This document shows, in pieces, positions 52,322-61,046 of a stretch of 64,000 nucleotides of DNA. How positions within the stretch are numbered: position 1 is the first letter of the stretch; each line of letters opens with the position of its first letter. This DNA is from Acidobacteriota bacterium. GTDB taxonomy: Bacteria > Acidobacteriota > Terriglobia > Terriglobales > Acidobacteriaceae. A program made the translations under genes and the position numbers. A model generated the notes under the pieces. That model was not told the DNA's origin, ran no database searches, and was given only the letters and a program-made list of their open reading frames with translations. Location: NCBI GenBank assembly GCA_018268755.1, contig JAFDVW010000014.1, forward strand, positions 1-64,000, given 5' to 3'.

Positions 52322-55165
52322 CTACGCGGCCCCCAGTTCATCCAGCTTACTCTGGCTCTTGGGCAGCAACACCTTCAGTTCCTGCAGGCGGTTGCGCATG
52401 CCCTCGATCACTTTGGCTGGCGCTTTGGCCAGAAATTGCTCGTTGCTCAGCTGCCGCTCCAGGTTCGCAATTTCCTTCTCGAACTTCTCAATCTCTTTCT
52501 TTAGACGCTCACGCTCGGCGGCAACATCAATTTTCTTTTCGTATACCACATGCACGTCGAAACGCGCTGTGCCGCGCGCGCCGGGGAGGTTCGACAGCGG
52601 GCTTTCCACAAAGGTCAGCTTCTCGACGTTGGCCAGCCGCTCCACCGCGCCCTGGTTCTCTTCGATCAGTTTGCGGATCGCGGCATCCTGGGTGAAGACC
52701 TCAACCGGCACTTTGGCCTTGGTTTCGACCTTCAGCTCGGCCCGCAGATTGCGCACGCTGACGATCAGGTCCTGCAGGATCGCCATGTTGGTTTCCGCGG
52801 TCAGATCCATCTGCCCCGCATCGCCCTGCGGGTAGGCGGCCAGGGCCAGCGACTTCAGCGGCGGCTTGCCGTCGTAAATGGCATGCCAGATTTCTTCCGT
52901 GATGAACGGCATCACCGGATGCAGCAGGCGCAGCGCCGCCTCAAACAGCGCCACCAGGTTGCCGCAGGCCACGCGGACGGTTTCTTTGTCCGCGTTCTCC
53001 AGCAGGCGCGGCTTGACCAGCTCGATATACCAGTCGCAGAACTCGCCCCAGAAGAAGTCGTAAATGCGGTTGGCCGCCTCGTCAAAGCGATAGCCAACCA
53101 GCGCCTCATTCACCGTCTTCGCCACATTATTGAAGCGTGAGAGGATCCACTTGTCTTCCAGCGTCACCGCCTGGAACCCGGCAATGCCTGTGTGGGAAAT
53201 GCCCGCGTGGGGACGGCCGCCCTCGGCCGTCCATCCAAACTCTCCGAGCTTCCAGATTCCCGCTTCTTCCGCCCGGTCCACATTCATGAACATGAAGCGG
53301 GCCGCGTTCCATATCTTATTGGCGAATGCCCGGTAGCCTTCAGTCCGGCTGGGATTAAACGCAATATCGGTCCCCGGCGAGGACATCGCCGCCAGCGTGA
53401 AGCGGGTGGCGTCGGTGCCATATTTCCCGATCACTTCAATCGGATCGAGCACGTTGCCCTTGGTCTTCGACATCTTCTGCCGGTCGGCATCGCGCACCAG
53501 CGCGTGAATATAAACGTCCCTGAAGGGCACGCTCTCCCGCAATAACTCTTCCTCGCTGGCGTCCGCCTTCCCCGGCTTGTGCGGCGGCATCATGAACCAG
53601 CAGCCCAGCATGATCATGCGGGCCACCCAGAAGAACAGGATGTCGAAGCCGGTGATCAGCAGCGACGTAGGATAAAACGTCTGCAAATCTTTGGTCGCAT
53701 CCGGCCAGCCCAGCGCCGTGAAGGGTAGCAGGCCGGAGGAGAACCAGGTGTCGAGCACGTCGGTGTCCTGGCTCAGCTCGGCGTGGCCGCACTTCGAGCA
53801 CTTCTGCGGCGCTTCGCGGGCGACGATGATCTCCTTACATCCTTGGTTATTGCAATGCCAGGCCGGGATGCGATGTCCCCACCACAGCTGGCGCGAGATG
53901 CACCAGTCGTGGATGTTGTACATCCAGTTCAGGTAAATCTGCTTGTAGTTCTCCGGCGTGAAGCGGATGTAGCCCTTCTCCACCACCTCAATGGCGCGCT
54001 TGGCCAGCGGCTCAATCTTGATGAACCACTGCGTCGACAGGCGCGGCTCGACCACCGTGCCGCAGCGGTCGCACTTGGCGATGGGCAGCGTGTAGTCCTT
54101 GATGGCGACCAGAAAGCCCTGTGCCTCCAGGTCCTGCACAATCTTTTCTCGCGCCTTGTAACGGTCCAGCCCGGCGTAGGGCCCGGCGTTTTCGTTCATG
54201 CGCGCGTGCAGGTCCATCACGTCGATCTGGGGAAGGTCGTGGCGCAGTCCGGCCTGAAAGTCATTGGGATCGTGCGCCGGCGTCACCTTCACCGCGCCGG
54301 TGCCGAACTCCGGGTTCGCCAGCTCATCCAGAATGATGGGGATCTCGCGGTCCATCAGCGGCAACCGCACCTTCTTGCCGTGCAGGTGCGTATAGCGCTC
54401 GTCTTTTTCATTCACCGCAACGGCTGTGTCCCCCAGCATGGTTTCCGGACGCGTGGTGGCCACGGTAATAAATTCGTTGCTTCCCACCACGGGATAGCGG
54501 ATCTCATACAGCTTGCCGGGCACGTCCTCGTGCTTGACCTCGAGGTCGGAGATCGCCGTCTCGCAGCGCGGGCACCAGTTGACAATGTACTTTCCGCGAT
54601 AGATCAGTCCTTCTTCATACAGCCGGACAAACACCTCACGCACCGCGTGCGAAAGGTTGTCGTCCATGGTGAAGTACTCGCGCTGCCAGTCGACCGAAGC
54701 GCCCAGCCGCCGCATCTGGTCGAGGATCGCCCCGCCATAAACCTTCTTCCACTCCCACACCCGCTCGATGAACTGGTCGCGGCCCAGGTCGCGGCGCTTT
54801 TTGCCCTCGCCCGCCAGCTGGCGCTCCACCATCATCTGGGTGGCGATGCCGGCGTGGTCGGTGCCGGGGAGCCACAGGGTGAGGTCGCCGCACATGCGGT
54901 GCCAGCGGATGATGACGTCCATCTGCGTCTGGTTGAGCATGTGGCCCATGTGCAGGCGGCCGGTCACGTTCGGCGGCGGCAAGAGCAGGCTGAACACAGG
55001 CTGTGTAGCTGGTTGTGTGGCGCGGGCGCCCTCGCCCGCGTTTTTTGGCGGTCCGGCTTCAGCCGGCGGCGTGGGGACGGAGAACAGCTTCTCCTTCACC
55101 CAGTATTCGGCCCAGCGCGCTTCAATCGCGCCCGGTTCGTACGCTTTTGGCAGATCGTGAGGCAT
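52322..55165 (-). CDS. valS: valyl-tRNA synthetase with two repeat-derived in-frame inserts
   Basis: Class I synthetase, about 947 residues. HIGH motif is LHMGH in [16 protein letters not shown]. The editing domain ([32 protein letters not shown]), zinc-like clusters, KMSKTKGN (near residue 567), the anticodon domain and the C-terminal coiled coil ([22 protein letters not shown]) follow in order. ATG 55165 ([18 protein letters not shown]) is a normal N-terminus. Two segments do not belong to the family: residues ~31-52 ([19 protein letters not shown]) and a ~20-residue stretch near 643-660 ([18 protein letters not shown]). Both coincide with palindromic DNA repeats that kept the reading frame. 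Confidence 0.96.
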   Translation of the reverse strand: MPHDLPKAYEPGAIEARWAEYWVKEKLFSVPTPPAEAGPPKNAGEGARATQPATQPVFSLLLPPPNVTGRLHMGHMLNQTQMDVIIRWHRMCGDLTLWLPGTDHAGIATQMMVERQLAGEGKKRRDLGRDQFIERVWEWKKVYGGAILDQMRRLGASVDWQREYFTMDDNLSHAVREVFVRLYEEGLIYRGKYIVNWCPRCETAISDLEVKHEDVPGKLYEIRYPVVGSNEFITVATTRPETMLGDTAVAVNEKDERYTHLHGKKVRLPLMDREIPIILDELANPEFGTGAVKVTPAHDPNDFQAGLRHDLPQIDVMDLHARMNENAGPYAGLDRYKAREKIVQDLEAQGFLVAIKDYTLPIAKCDRCGTVVEPRLSTQWFIKIEPLAKRAIEVVEKGYIRFTPENYKQIYLNWMYNIHDWCISRQLWWGHRIPAWHCNNQGCKEIIVAREAPQKCSKCGHAELSQDTDVLDTWFSSGLLPFTALGWPDATKDLQTFYPTSLLITGFDILFFWVARMIMLGCWFMMPPHKPGKADASEEELLRESVPFRDVYIHALVRDADRQKMSKTKGNVLDPIEVIGKYGTDATRFTLAAMSSPGTDIAFNPSRTEGYRAFANKIWNAARFMFMNVDRAEEAGIWKLGEFGWTAEGGRPHAGISHTGIAGFQAVTLEDKWILSRFNNVAKTVNEALVGYRFDEAANRIYDFFWGEFCDWYIELVKPRLLENADKETVRVACGNLVALFEAALRLLHPVMPFITEEIWHAIYDGKPPLKSLALAAYPQGDAGQMDLTAETNMAILQDLIVSVRNLRAELKVETKAKVPVEVFTQDAAIRKLIEENQGAVERLANVEKLTFVESPLSNLPGARGTARFDVHVVYEKKIDVAAERERLKKEIEKFEKEIANLERQLSNEQFLAKAPAKVIEGMRNRLQELKVLLPKSQSKLDELGAA
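53190..53236. repeat. palindromic repeat inside valS coding sequence
   Basis: GTGTGGGAAATGCCCGCGTG then GGACGGCCG-CCCT-CGGCCGTCC, a perfect 9-base inverted repeat. It encodes [15 protein letters not shown] in frame, between the catalytic domain end and the [10 protein letters not shown] segment of ValRS. The preceding GTGTGGG/CCCGCG text resembles the intergenic repeat family. Confidence 0.65.
55014..55066. repeat. palindromic repeat inside valS 5' region
   Basis: TGTGTGGCGCGGGCGCCCTC then GCCCGCG; the reverse complement closely matches the intergenic copy at 2108-2131. Right after it CCGGCTTCAGCCGG forms a perfect 6-base inverted repeat. Together they encode the [19 protein letters not shown] insert before the HIGH-motif domain. 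Confidence 0.65.
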
Positions 55166-55482
55166 GGGGAAAAGCCGGCACTTAGCACTTGGCCGATAGC
55201 TTCTAGCCGATAACCATTCGTCCTTGGCTGTGGGTTTAGCGGCTACCGCAATCCCCAATGGCTCAAAGCGAACGGCCAAGGGCTATCGGCCAAAGGCCAA
55301 AATCCAAATTGCCGGAATCTTTGATATTACAGGCCGCGGAAAAACCCGGTCAAACGGCGGAAGCCGTCATAGGTCGTTGGTCGTTCGCCAGCGGACTACA
55401 TGGGGCGATTGAACCTTCGTTCTTATTCAATCAATATCTCGCGGTTTCCGAGATGTGGGGCCCAGCCACGAACACGGGACCC
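55166..55482. other. intergenic stretch with GGCCAA/TTGGCC repeats
   Basis: No gene is supported. The first half has repeats of the form CACTTAGCACTTGGCCGATA, GCTTCTAGCCGATAACC, GAACGGCCAAGGGCTATCGG and CCAAAGGCC, related to text at 35130-35198 and 48445-48485. The second half (55340-55482) shows no feature I can name. Confidence 0.5.
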
Positions 55483-56004
55483 TCAATCCCTTTTCAACAG
55501 TGTCCAGATCCAACCGGCGAAGGTAAGCACGAGGAAAGGGTAGGCGAAAAAAGGCAGGGGCCGGGAGGTTGGCAACACCTGTTCCCCCCAAAATATCCTT
55601 GATGCAGTAATGGCAAAAAGAATCGAACCAATAATGCCTACCAGACGAACCCCAATGGCGAATTGTTTGGGAATACTTGTAAGCAGCAGGGCGGCGGACC
55701 ATAAGGCTGTGCCTGCGGCAAACGCAGGAACACTTCCTTCGAGCGTGGCGGCAGTCCCCGATAGCATGACGGCCTCTCCGATCGCGAATACTAGAAACCC
55801 GGCGGCAACAGTGTCATTTCCCGCCCGGAAGTATTTCAAGGTGAGTAGTGCCGTAGCCACGATCAGTCCGACCGAGTCAATTCCCCAGAAAGCTGCCCTG
55901 AGATTGGATTGCATGACGAGGGTTCCCAGTAAGCCAAACACTCCGCCGAGTGCAAGGCCAACGGCGGCAATGAGATTCAGACTTGTGCGCGTGGTTGTGT
56001 TCAT
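55483..56004 (-). CDS. hypothetical membrane protein (six helices)
   Basis: 173 residues, almost wholly hydrophobic with about six membrane segments (LIAAVGLALGGVFGLLGTLV, AAFWGIDSVGLIVATALLTL, TVAAGFLVFAIGEAVML, FAAGTALWSAALLLTSI, GVRLVGIIGSILFAITA, FFAYPFLVLTFAGWIWTLL). ATG 56004 has AAGGAG about 14 bases upstream. No family recognised. Divergent from the pseudouridine synthase. Confidence 0.65.
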   Translation of the reverse strand: MNTTTRTSLNLIAAVGLALGGVFGLLGTLVMQSNLRAAFWGIDSVGLIVATALLTLKYFRAGNDTVAAGFLVFAIGEAVMLSGTAATLEGSVPAFAAGTALWSAALLLTSIPKQFAIGVRLVGIIGSILFAITASRIFWGEQVLPTSRPLPFFAYPFLVLTFAGWIWTLLKRD

Positions 56005-56079
56005 GCGTTATGGTGTCTCCTTGATCGGCCGCGGCATTGTGTCTCCTGCCGCCAGATGCCATAGCTTACACTCAAACCA

Positions 56080-57018
56080 ATGCTAAACCGGGGCCATGCC
56101 TACAGCACAATTATCGCGGGTAAATATCATGGGCATACCCTGCTCTCCCACCTGGCCAGCCTTTACCCACACTCAACCCCACAGGCCTGGCAACAACGAC
56201 TCGACAATCGCGAAGTCACGATCAACGGCATCCCCGCAAACGGGAACGAATTGCTCGCTTCCGGCCAAACCCTTGTGTGGAACCGACCACCCTGGATCGA
56301 GCCGGACACTCCCCAGCACTTCGAAGTTTTGTTCGAAGACCCGCATGTGTTGGCCGTCAACAAACCCGGCGGGCTGCCGACCCTCCCCGGCGCAGGCTTC
56401 ATGGAAAACACTCTGCTGCGCCTGGTGCAAAAGCAATTCCCCAACGCAAACCCTGTCCACCGGTTAGGCCGGGGCACTTCCGGCATCGTGCTCTTCGCCA
56501 AAACTGCGCAGGCCGCCGCGCAACTAGGCGCGGACTGGAATACACCCAGAGTGCAAAAAATCTATCGTGCGCTGGCGCAAAACGTCGCCCAGCACGACGC
56601 CTACGAAATCCTCACACCTATCGGACTTGTACCGCACCCGCGCCTCGGCATGGTGTGGGCCGCCAGCCCGAGTGGCAAGCCGTCCAAGTCATGGGCGAAG
56701 GTGATCGCGCGCACGGCCAGCAGCACGGTGCCACCCAGCACGGCGTTCCCCTACAGCGCAGGCACGACCACATTTGAGGTCACGCTGCATTCCGGACGCC
56801 CGCATCAAATCCGGATCCATCTGGCATCTATCGGCCATCCCCTGGTAGGCGATCCTCTGTATGGTGTATCCGGCCAGCCTCTGGAAAATCTCCCCGGCCT
56901 GCCGGGCGATGGAGGATATTTCCTGCACGCCCAAATTCTCAAATTCCACCATCCCATCACCGGCGAGTCTATTGAGCTTGAGGCAGCTTTGCCGGATGGG
57001 TTCTTGTTGCAACAGTAG
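56080..57018 (+). CDS. RluA-family RNA pseudouridine synthase, catalytic Asp replaced
   Basis: 312 residues. An S4-like N-terminal region (LLSHLASLYPHSTPQAWQQRLDNREVTINGIPA) is followed by an RluA core: VLFEDPHVLAVNKPGGLPTLPG, PVHRLGRGTSGIVLFAKT, PRVQKIYRAL, SGRPHQIRIHLASIGHPLVGDPLYG. In most RluA/TruA-type enzymes the motif is HRLDxxTSG, with Asp as the catalytic residue. Here it reads HRLGRGTSG. This could mark an RluA subgroup with G at this position, or loss of catalysis. RNA target unknown. Confidence 0.88.
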   Translation: MLNRGHAYSTIIAGKYHGHTLLSHLASLYPHSTPQAWQQRLDNREVTINGIPANGNELLASGQTLVWNRPPWIEPDTPQHFEVLFEDPHVLAVNKPGGLPTLPGAGFMENTLLRLVQKQFPNANPVHRLGRGTSGIVLFAKTAQAAAQLGADWNTPRVQKIYRALAQNVAQHDAYEILTPIGLVPHPRLGMVWAASPSGKPSKSWAKVIARTASSTVPPSTAFPYSAGTTTFEVTLHSGRPHQIRIHLASIGHPLVGDPLYGVSGQPLENLPGLPGDGGYFLHAQILKFHHPITGESIELEAALPDGFLLQQ

Positions 57019-57091
57019 GTCCACCGGGGGACAGCCCATTGAGCATTGCCCAATCAGGTTCAATGAAAGTAAATCGCGATCTTTTACCAAC

Positions 57092-57576
57092 TTACTTGGG
57101 GCAGAGCGGCTCCACCATGTACACAGCGTCACAAGGTTTGCTTCGTGTGTGGGAGTAGTTGGCGGGGAAAATGGCCGCTGGTTGTGGGATGCCTTTCTTG
57201 TGAAGGATAAAAGCGAGCAGATAATCGCCGTCTGGTTTACCCCGAAAGCAGAATCTCCGGGCTCTTTGCTCGTACGACGTTTCTGTACCGTCCTGTTTCG
57301 TGCCCTGCATCTCGCGCGTCTCAATCACAACTTTCTGCACGTCGAGAGTCGTACCGCTCTTGTCTCGAAGCTCTACCGCGATGTCCTCGTCGAGTTCATA
57401 ATCCGAAGGACGACCGCAAATATCTCCAGAACAGACTTGGACAGTGCCACAAAGACATGAAACTTTGTGACGCGAGTATTTCAGCGTAGAACAGTCGGAA
57501 GCGTGGGACTGCGTTTGGCAGACGACAACGGGTGTGACAAGAAGCAGCAGTGCTGCAAGAGTGAGCGCGCGGTTCA
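57092..57576 (-). CDS. exported cysteine-containing hypothetical protein
   Basis: About 161 residues from GTG 57576 (MNRALTLAALLLLVTPVVVC), a signal peptide or possible lipobox ending in Cys. The mature protein has several cysteines (KVSCLCGTVQVCSGDICGRPSD), probably disulfide-bonded, then DEDIAVELRDKSGTTLDVQKVVIETREMQG and RRFCFRGKPDGDYLLAFILHKKGI, which read like a beta-sandwich (carboxypeptidase-regulatory-like) domain. TAAAGT lies seven bases before the start. The longer frame to 57655 runs into repeat DNA and is rejected. Confidence 0.6.
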
Positions 57577-57644
57577 CGGCAGCTACTTTACACCCCTTTA
57601 GAAGTGGTAGCCAACGTTGACTGTTCACGATTCGGTGATTGGGC

Positions 57645-57774
57645 GGGTGGCCCACTCAAAGCCTGCCCTGAGCTTGTCGAAGGGCCCGGGGTTGGCTTGA
57701 GTGGGTTCAAGTGATCATGTCGAAATACGAAATACCCCACACAACGAACACCGCGTTGTGTGGGCCACCCGTCC
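57645..57774. repeat. repeat element A, copy 1
   Basis: A ~130-base element with inverted ends GGGTGGCCCA (57645-57654) and TGGGCCACCC (57761-57770). Interior blocks: GCCTGCCCTGAGCTTGTCGA, GGCTTGAGTGGG, CATGTCGAAATACGAAATAC, ACACAACGAACACCGCGTTG. Copy 2 (58661-58790) is nearly identical in the same direction. Together they bracket the toxin/immunity-like remnant. Confidence 0.8.
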
Positions 57775-57862
57775 GTGGAACCAGAACCCCTCGGTGCCCC
57801 CGCAGGCCGGCGTCTCGACCCGCCGCAAAAACGAGGGATTGTTCCGTCTGTCCCCGTATTTC

Positions 57863-58357
57863 CTACAAGCTAATACCATTCGCCGTGACCACAAAATGAG
57901 GCTCTTCGCTATTGCGTTTAAAAAATCGCCAGTACTCTTCATTCATTGAGCTATCTGGAAGAACCTTCAGAACTAAACTACTGTTGTCCATGCTGATATT
58001 GAAATCACCCGCGCTAGCTACCTCAATTTTATCGATCAAAAATTCTTGTCCGTCAGATCCGAATAAATCTCGGATCAGTTCATCGCGTCTATTAGGGTTT
58101 CGGTCCCAGTCAAACTCGGATGAATTAACCTGCATGTTCCCTGCTGGGTAATATAGATCGGAACTTCCAACGATCACGCGATCGTCCCGTGTAATGCACC
58201 AAGGGCATTGAACGTGAAGAGAATATTCCGTGATATAACGGCTTCCATTGATTCGTCGATCACCAAAATGAAAAACCGCTAAATCTGCTGCACGACTAGA
58301 TTGGTAAAGAACGCTGCCAACTAGAACCTCTAACGTTTTTTCGATTTCATATCTCAT
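57863..58357 (-). CDS. hypothetical protein, possible immunity protein
   Basis: 164 residues, soluble, acidic to neutral, no signal peptide (MRYEIEKTLEVLVGSVLYQSS..., FGDRRINGSRYITEYSLHVQCPWCITRDDRVIVGSSD, VLPDSSMNEEYWRFFKRN). ATG 58357 overlaps the stop codon of the upstream toxin-like fragment as ATGA. A small intact soluble protein directly downstream of, and coupled to, a polymorphic-toxin-like C-terminus is the usual position of an immunity gene. I recognise no named immunity family. The lower GC content sets it apart from the core genome. Confidence 0.6.
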   Translation of the reverse strand: MRYEIEKTLEVLVGSVLYQSSRAADLAVFHFGDRRINGSRYITEYSLHVQCPWCITRDDRVIVGSSDLYYPAGNMQVNSSEFDWDRNPNRRDELIRDLFGSDGQEFLIDKIEVASAGDFNISMDNSSLVLKVLPDSSMNEEYWRFFKRNSEEPHFVVTANGISL

Positions 58358-58661
58358 GAATTGTACTGTTTGCCTTTTCCCGAGCAAAACAAGTTAATGC
58401 CGTCGGTTACAATTTCGTCAAGGATATAACCTTGCTTGGTTATAAGATCATGCAATTGTTTATGCTGGTCAGAGCTTAAAGTAAGCCCGCAGGCTTTTTC
58501 AATTTAGCGGATTGCTTCTTTAGATTGCTGCAAATCTCTTTTTACTTGCGCATACTGCTTTTCAGCTTGGTACTGCTCCCACAGCGCCTGTCCTAAAAAG
58601 AGTGCAAGCGCAATTCCTTGACCTACCTCATAGCCGACAACCACCGTGTCTGTTATGGGCC
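58354..58661 (-). pseudogene. truncated C-terminus of a polymorphic-toxin-like protein
   Basis: An open frame enters from repeat element A and reads ITDTVVVGYEVGQGIALAL, LFLGQALWEQYQAEKQYAQV, KRDLQQSKEAIR, then a TAA stop (58506-58504). It continues in the same frame as IEKACGLTLSSDQHKQLHDL, ITKQGYILDEIVTDGINLF, CSGKGKQYNS and a TGA that overlaps the next start. The LSxDQxxxLHDxIxxQGYxxDEIVxxG pattern is one I associate with C-termini of secreted polymorphic toxins. The N-terminus is cut by the repeat and one nonsense codon is present, so the toxin is dead in this copy. Confidence 0.6.
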
Positions 58662-58790
58662 GGTGGCCCATTCAAAGCCTGCCCTGAGCTTGTCGAAGGG
58701 CCCGGTGTTGGCTTGAGTGGGTTCAAGTGATCGTGTCGAAATACGAAAATACCCCACACAACGAACGCCGCGTTGTGTGGGCCACCCCGT
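58661..58790. repeat. repeat element A, copy 2
   Basis: Near-identical to copy 1: GGTGGCCCAT (58663-58672) on the left, GTGTGGGCCACCCC on the right, with the same interior blocks. It cuts the toxin-like fragment on one side and ends about ten bases from the nuclease gene stop on the other. Confidence 0.8.
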
Positions 58791-58800
58791 GCAGTATTTT

Positions 58801-59493
58801 CTACTGAAGGATGAGCGCGGCCGCGCCGCTTTTGGCCTCAATGTAACGGGTAGAGATCAATCTAAGAAAGTTTCGGCCATTCTCGCATTCCTTAAGTTCG
58901 TCAAGGGAGATGCAGACCATTACTTTGGGCGGGGTCTTAAACGCGTGCATGTGAATTTGGGTCTTTGCCTTACCCTTAGGTACGCCTTTAGAAGAGACTA
59001 AGATACCGACCTCGGCACCGTGTAGTTCGAGGACCGAATTAAGTTTCCCGATCCATGTGGCATTTACGCCTTTGTTAACAAGCTTGCATTCACATAGGAA
59101 GTGTGAACCCCATTGCCTGATTACCGGGGATATTTGGATCCCGAGTCCTACGCTTACGAGAAGATCGATCTCGTTGGTTGTGGTTGTGACATTCTTCCAA
59201 ACTGAAAACGAAGGTACAGACCTGATGATCAATCCGATCATCGCTTCGAATGCGCGACCTTTAACCTTGTTCCTCTTTCCGCTCCATTTTGCTGGAGAGG
59301 CGCCCTTCGGCCTAGCCGCTTTCTCAATCCTGTCGATGCGCGCAAGCCATCTGGAAACGGAGTTCGGAGGAAGTGGTGGGGAAAGATAATTGTAAATGAG
59401 ATTATCGTTAATGTCGTTTTTTAGAGCAAACTCCATCCATTGTGCCAAAGTTAAATGGTCGGATGCGCTTGCAGTGTTATGAGCAGTCTGCAT
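58801..59493 (-). CDS. predicted PD-(D/E)XK nuclease-fold protein
   Basis: 230 residues. The core fits a restriction-endonuclease-like fold: KGRAFEAMIGLIIRS (helix with the conserved Glu), TTTTNEIDLLVSVG (metal-binding Asp in ExD), then HFLCECKLVNKGV (ExK motif ECK), followed by a helix and strand. The N-terminal ~75 residues (LTLAQWMEFALKNDINDNLI...VSRWLARIDRIEKAARP) are helical. No signal peptide. ATG 59493 directly follows a TAG that closes the alternative frame of the upstream gene, so the two genes are translationally coupled. Likely the effector of a two-gene defence-type cassette; specific target unknown. Confidence 0.72.
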   Translation of the reverse strand: MQTAHNTASASDHLTLAQWMEFALKNDINDNLIYNYLSPPLPPNSVSRWLARIDRIEKAARPKGASPAKWSGKRNKVKGRAFEAMIGLIIRSVPSFSVWKNVTTTTNEIDLLVSVGLGIQISPVIRQWGSHFLCECKLVNKGVNATWIGKLNSVLELHGAEVGILVSSKGVPKGKAKTQIHMHAFKTPPKVMVCISLDELKECENGRNFLRLISTRYIEAKSGAAALILQ

Positions 59494-60812
59494 CTATTTA
59501 ACTCGTTGGAATGCGACTTCGATGTTAGAAGGAAGCGTGGTATCAATAACATTTCCGTTATCGTCCGTGACTGTACGAGGAAATTCCGCAAGACCGCTTC
59601 GCCATGGATTGGCGAAATCAACCAGTAGTGTTCGGTATTTACCCGAAATCGAGGCTCAAAGTCACCTCTTGAAACAGCCAGATTTAAGATTTCTACCACC
59701 TCACCGCGTGATACTCCGTAGCGTTGCGCGAGCAAAGCGGGCCTAGCTATTTGGTCGAGCGGGCTGGCCAATATTTCTTTTCGCATGGCGTTCGCGCCAG
59801 GCTTCGCGACGAGCTTCTCGTAGGAAATTAGCTTTTGGAGTACCGAGTCCACGACGGTCGACGATGGGCCAGAATCGCGCCAAATGAAAAGAAATTCTGG
59901 CCCGTCCTGGAGTAGTGCGACCCTTGTAAGGATCTGGAGACGCTTCCACACTAAGACGATGTCAGATGCTCCCGAGCGTCTCAACAGATCCCGAATTTGT
60001 GCCTCGCTAACAGGGATGTCTCCTTCAGAGCTTAGGAAGTCGGTGAGAGACGTTGTCAGCTCCCCTTCCTCTCCGGCATCGAAGCCAAATCTCCCTCCCT
60101 TCTTCGGTCGGACATTTCTCTTTACATCTGTGACCTCATTGGGTTCCTCCTCTAATAACGCATCTATAGCGGGCTTGGCATTGAAAGGTTTGCAATTTAT
60201 ATTCAGCGAGTTCTTCAGAAATTCCGTGCCTTGAGTTGCGATCCCTGAGTACGCCATTCTGTCTTCGTGCTGTACACCTTGCACGTACGTGAATCCGGGA
60301 AACCCGATCGTGACTATCCCGTCTTTAGGGCGAAGCGTAACGACTACGGGATGCCGTCTCCTAAATTCTTTTAGTTCTTTGCGTGTGCGGGACACAGTTA
60401 CCCAACCAGACATCTCTACTTGGTGTACCAGCTTGAGGTAGATACGATCGTGCTGCTCGTCGGGGAGACACACCTGTGCTTCCATATCTCCGACTTGCGG
60501 GTTTACATCCCGATAGCTACCTACAAATTCTGGGAAGACCTTTTCAATTCGTGTCTTAGCTTTCAAGAAGGTAAGTTGCCCCGCATCGAGCGAGTACACG
60601 AACAAATGCTTGTATGGAGTGATTGCTTCAATTCGATGAGCAAACAGCGCGAGGGTTACATCGGCCTTCTTATTTTCAAGTGAACGTAGAAGTTCATTTC
60701 TGCCTAGGCTCCGTTTTGGAATGTCGACTCCGTGTGCTCCCATCGCAAAAGCAAGGTCACGAAGTTGATTCACCGAGAAGGATTCCAGAATTTCCTTTAT
60801 TCCGGAACTCAT
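59451..60812 (-). CDS. uncharacterised 453-residue protein, partner of the nuclease; 3' end possibly frameshifted
   Basis: No family recognised. The N-terminus (IKEILESFSVNQLRDLAFAMGAHGVDIPKRSLGRNELLRSLENK, residues 4-48) looks like a SAP-type helical DNA-binding module. The middle (~60-200) is beta-rich, followed by an acidic linker. Residues ~255-330 (VSEAQIRDLLRRSGASDIVLVWKRLQILTRV) and ~365-395 (QIARPALLAQRYGVSRGEVVEILNLA) resemble winged-helix or HTH segments. ATG 60812 has AAAGGAGGAAGT directly upstream. The reading frame overlaps the nuclease start by 43 bases, but a -1 frame from 59655 to 59496 encodes a better C-terminus (LLVDFANPWRSGLAEFPRTV, then IEVAFQRVK) ending at a TAG that abuts the nuclease ATG. 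A one-base deletion is likely. Confidence 0.65.
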   Translation of the reverse strand: MSSGIKEILESFSVNQLRDLAFAMGAHGVDIPKRSLGRNELLRSLENKKADVTLALFAHRIEAITPYKHLFVYSLDAGQLTFLKAKTRIEKVFPEFVGSYRDVNPQVGDMEAQVCLPDEQHDRIYLKLVHQVEMSGWVTVSRTRKELKEFRRRHPVVVTLRPKDGIVTIGFPGFTYVQGVQHEDRMAYSGIATQGTEFLKNSLNINCKPFNAKPAIDALLEEEPNEVTDVKRNVRPKKGGRFGFDAGEEGELTTSLTDFLSSEGDIPVSEAQIRDLLRRSGASDIVLVWKRLQILTRVALLQDGPEFLFIWRDSGPSSTVVDSVLQKLISYEKLVAKPGANAMRKEILASPLDQIARPALLAQRYGVSRGEVVEILNLAVSRGDFEPRFRVNTEHYWLISPIHGEAVLRNFLVQSRTITEMLLIPRFLLTSKSHSNELNRCRLLITLQAHPTI

Positions 60813-60817
60813 ACTTC

Positions 60818-60844
60818 CTCCTTTCTCGTCGGAGCGAGATTATA
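60818..60844 (-). promoter_or_regulatory. promoter and strong ribosome binding site of the nuclease cassette
   Basis: TATAAT (60844-60839) lies about 25 bases before the strong Shine-Dalgarno AAAGGAGG and the ATG at 60812. Upstream, two direct CACGT repeats four bases apart (CACGTAATGCACGT, near 60867-60880) overlap the -35 zone and could bind a regulator. No good -35 hexamer is seen. Confidence 0.55.
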
Positions 60845-61046
60845 CAGAGACAAGTGGGCGTTTCACACGTAATGCACGTTTACTTTCAAAACAACGTGAC
60901 CCATATTCGAGGACAATAGATCAAACAAAGAAAATGCAAAATACAGATACCCTATCCACTTTAGCTTTGCTCATGGCTGCTTCCATTCTTGCCAAAAGTT
61001 TGTAAATGCTGGGGCTTAGTGGGGACATAGATACTAACAGTGGCTA

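Noticed and set aside
53783..55213. 476-codon open frame on the plus strand
   Set aside because: Antisense to valS, composed of His/Val/Leu-rich reverse-frame text.
57645..58790. Possible CRISPR array
   Set aside because: Only two long direct copies 0.9 kb apart with inverted ends and unrelated coding sequence between them; this is a mobile repeat pair, not an array.
59600..59645. Programmed -1 frameshift site in the nuclease partner gene
   Set aside because: I looked for a slippery X XXY YYZ heptamer in the zero frame and found none; a simple base deletion is more likely.
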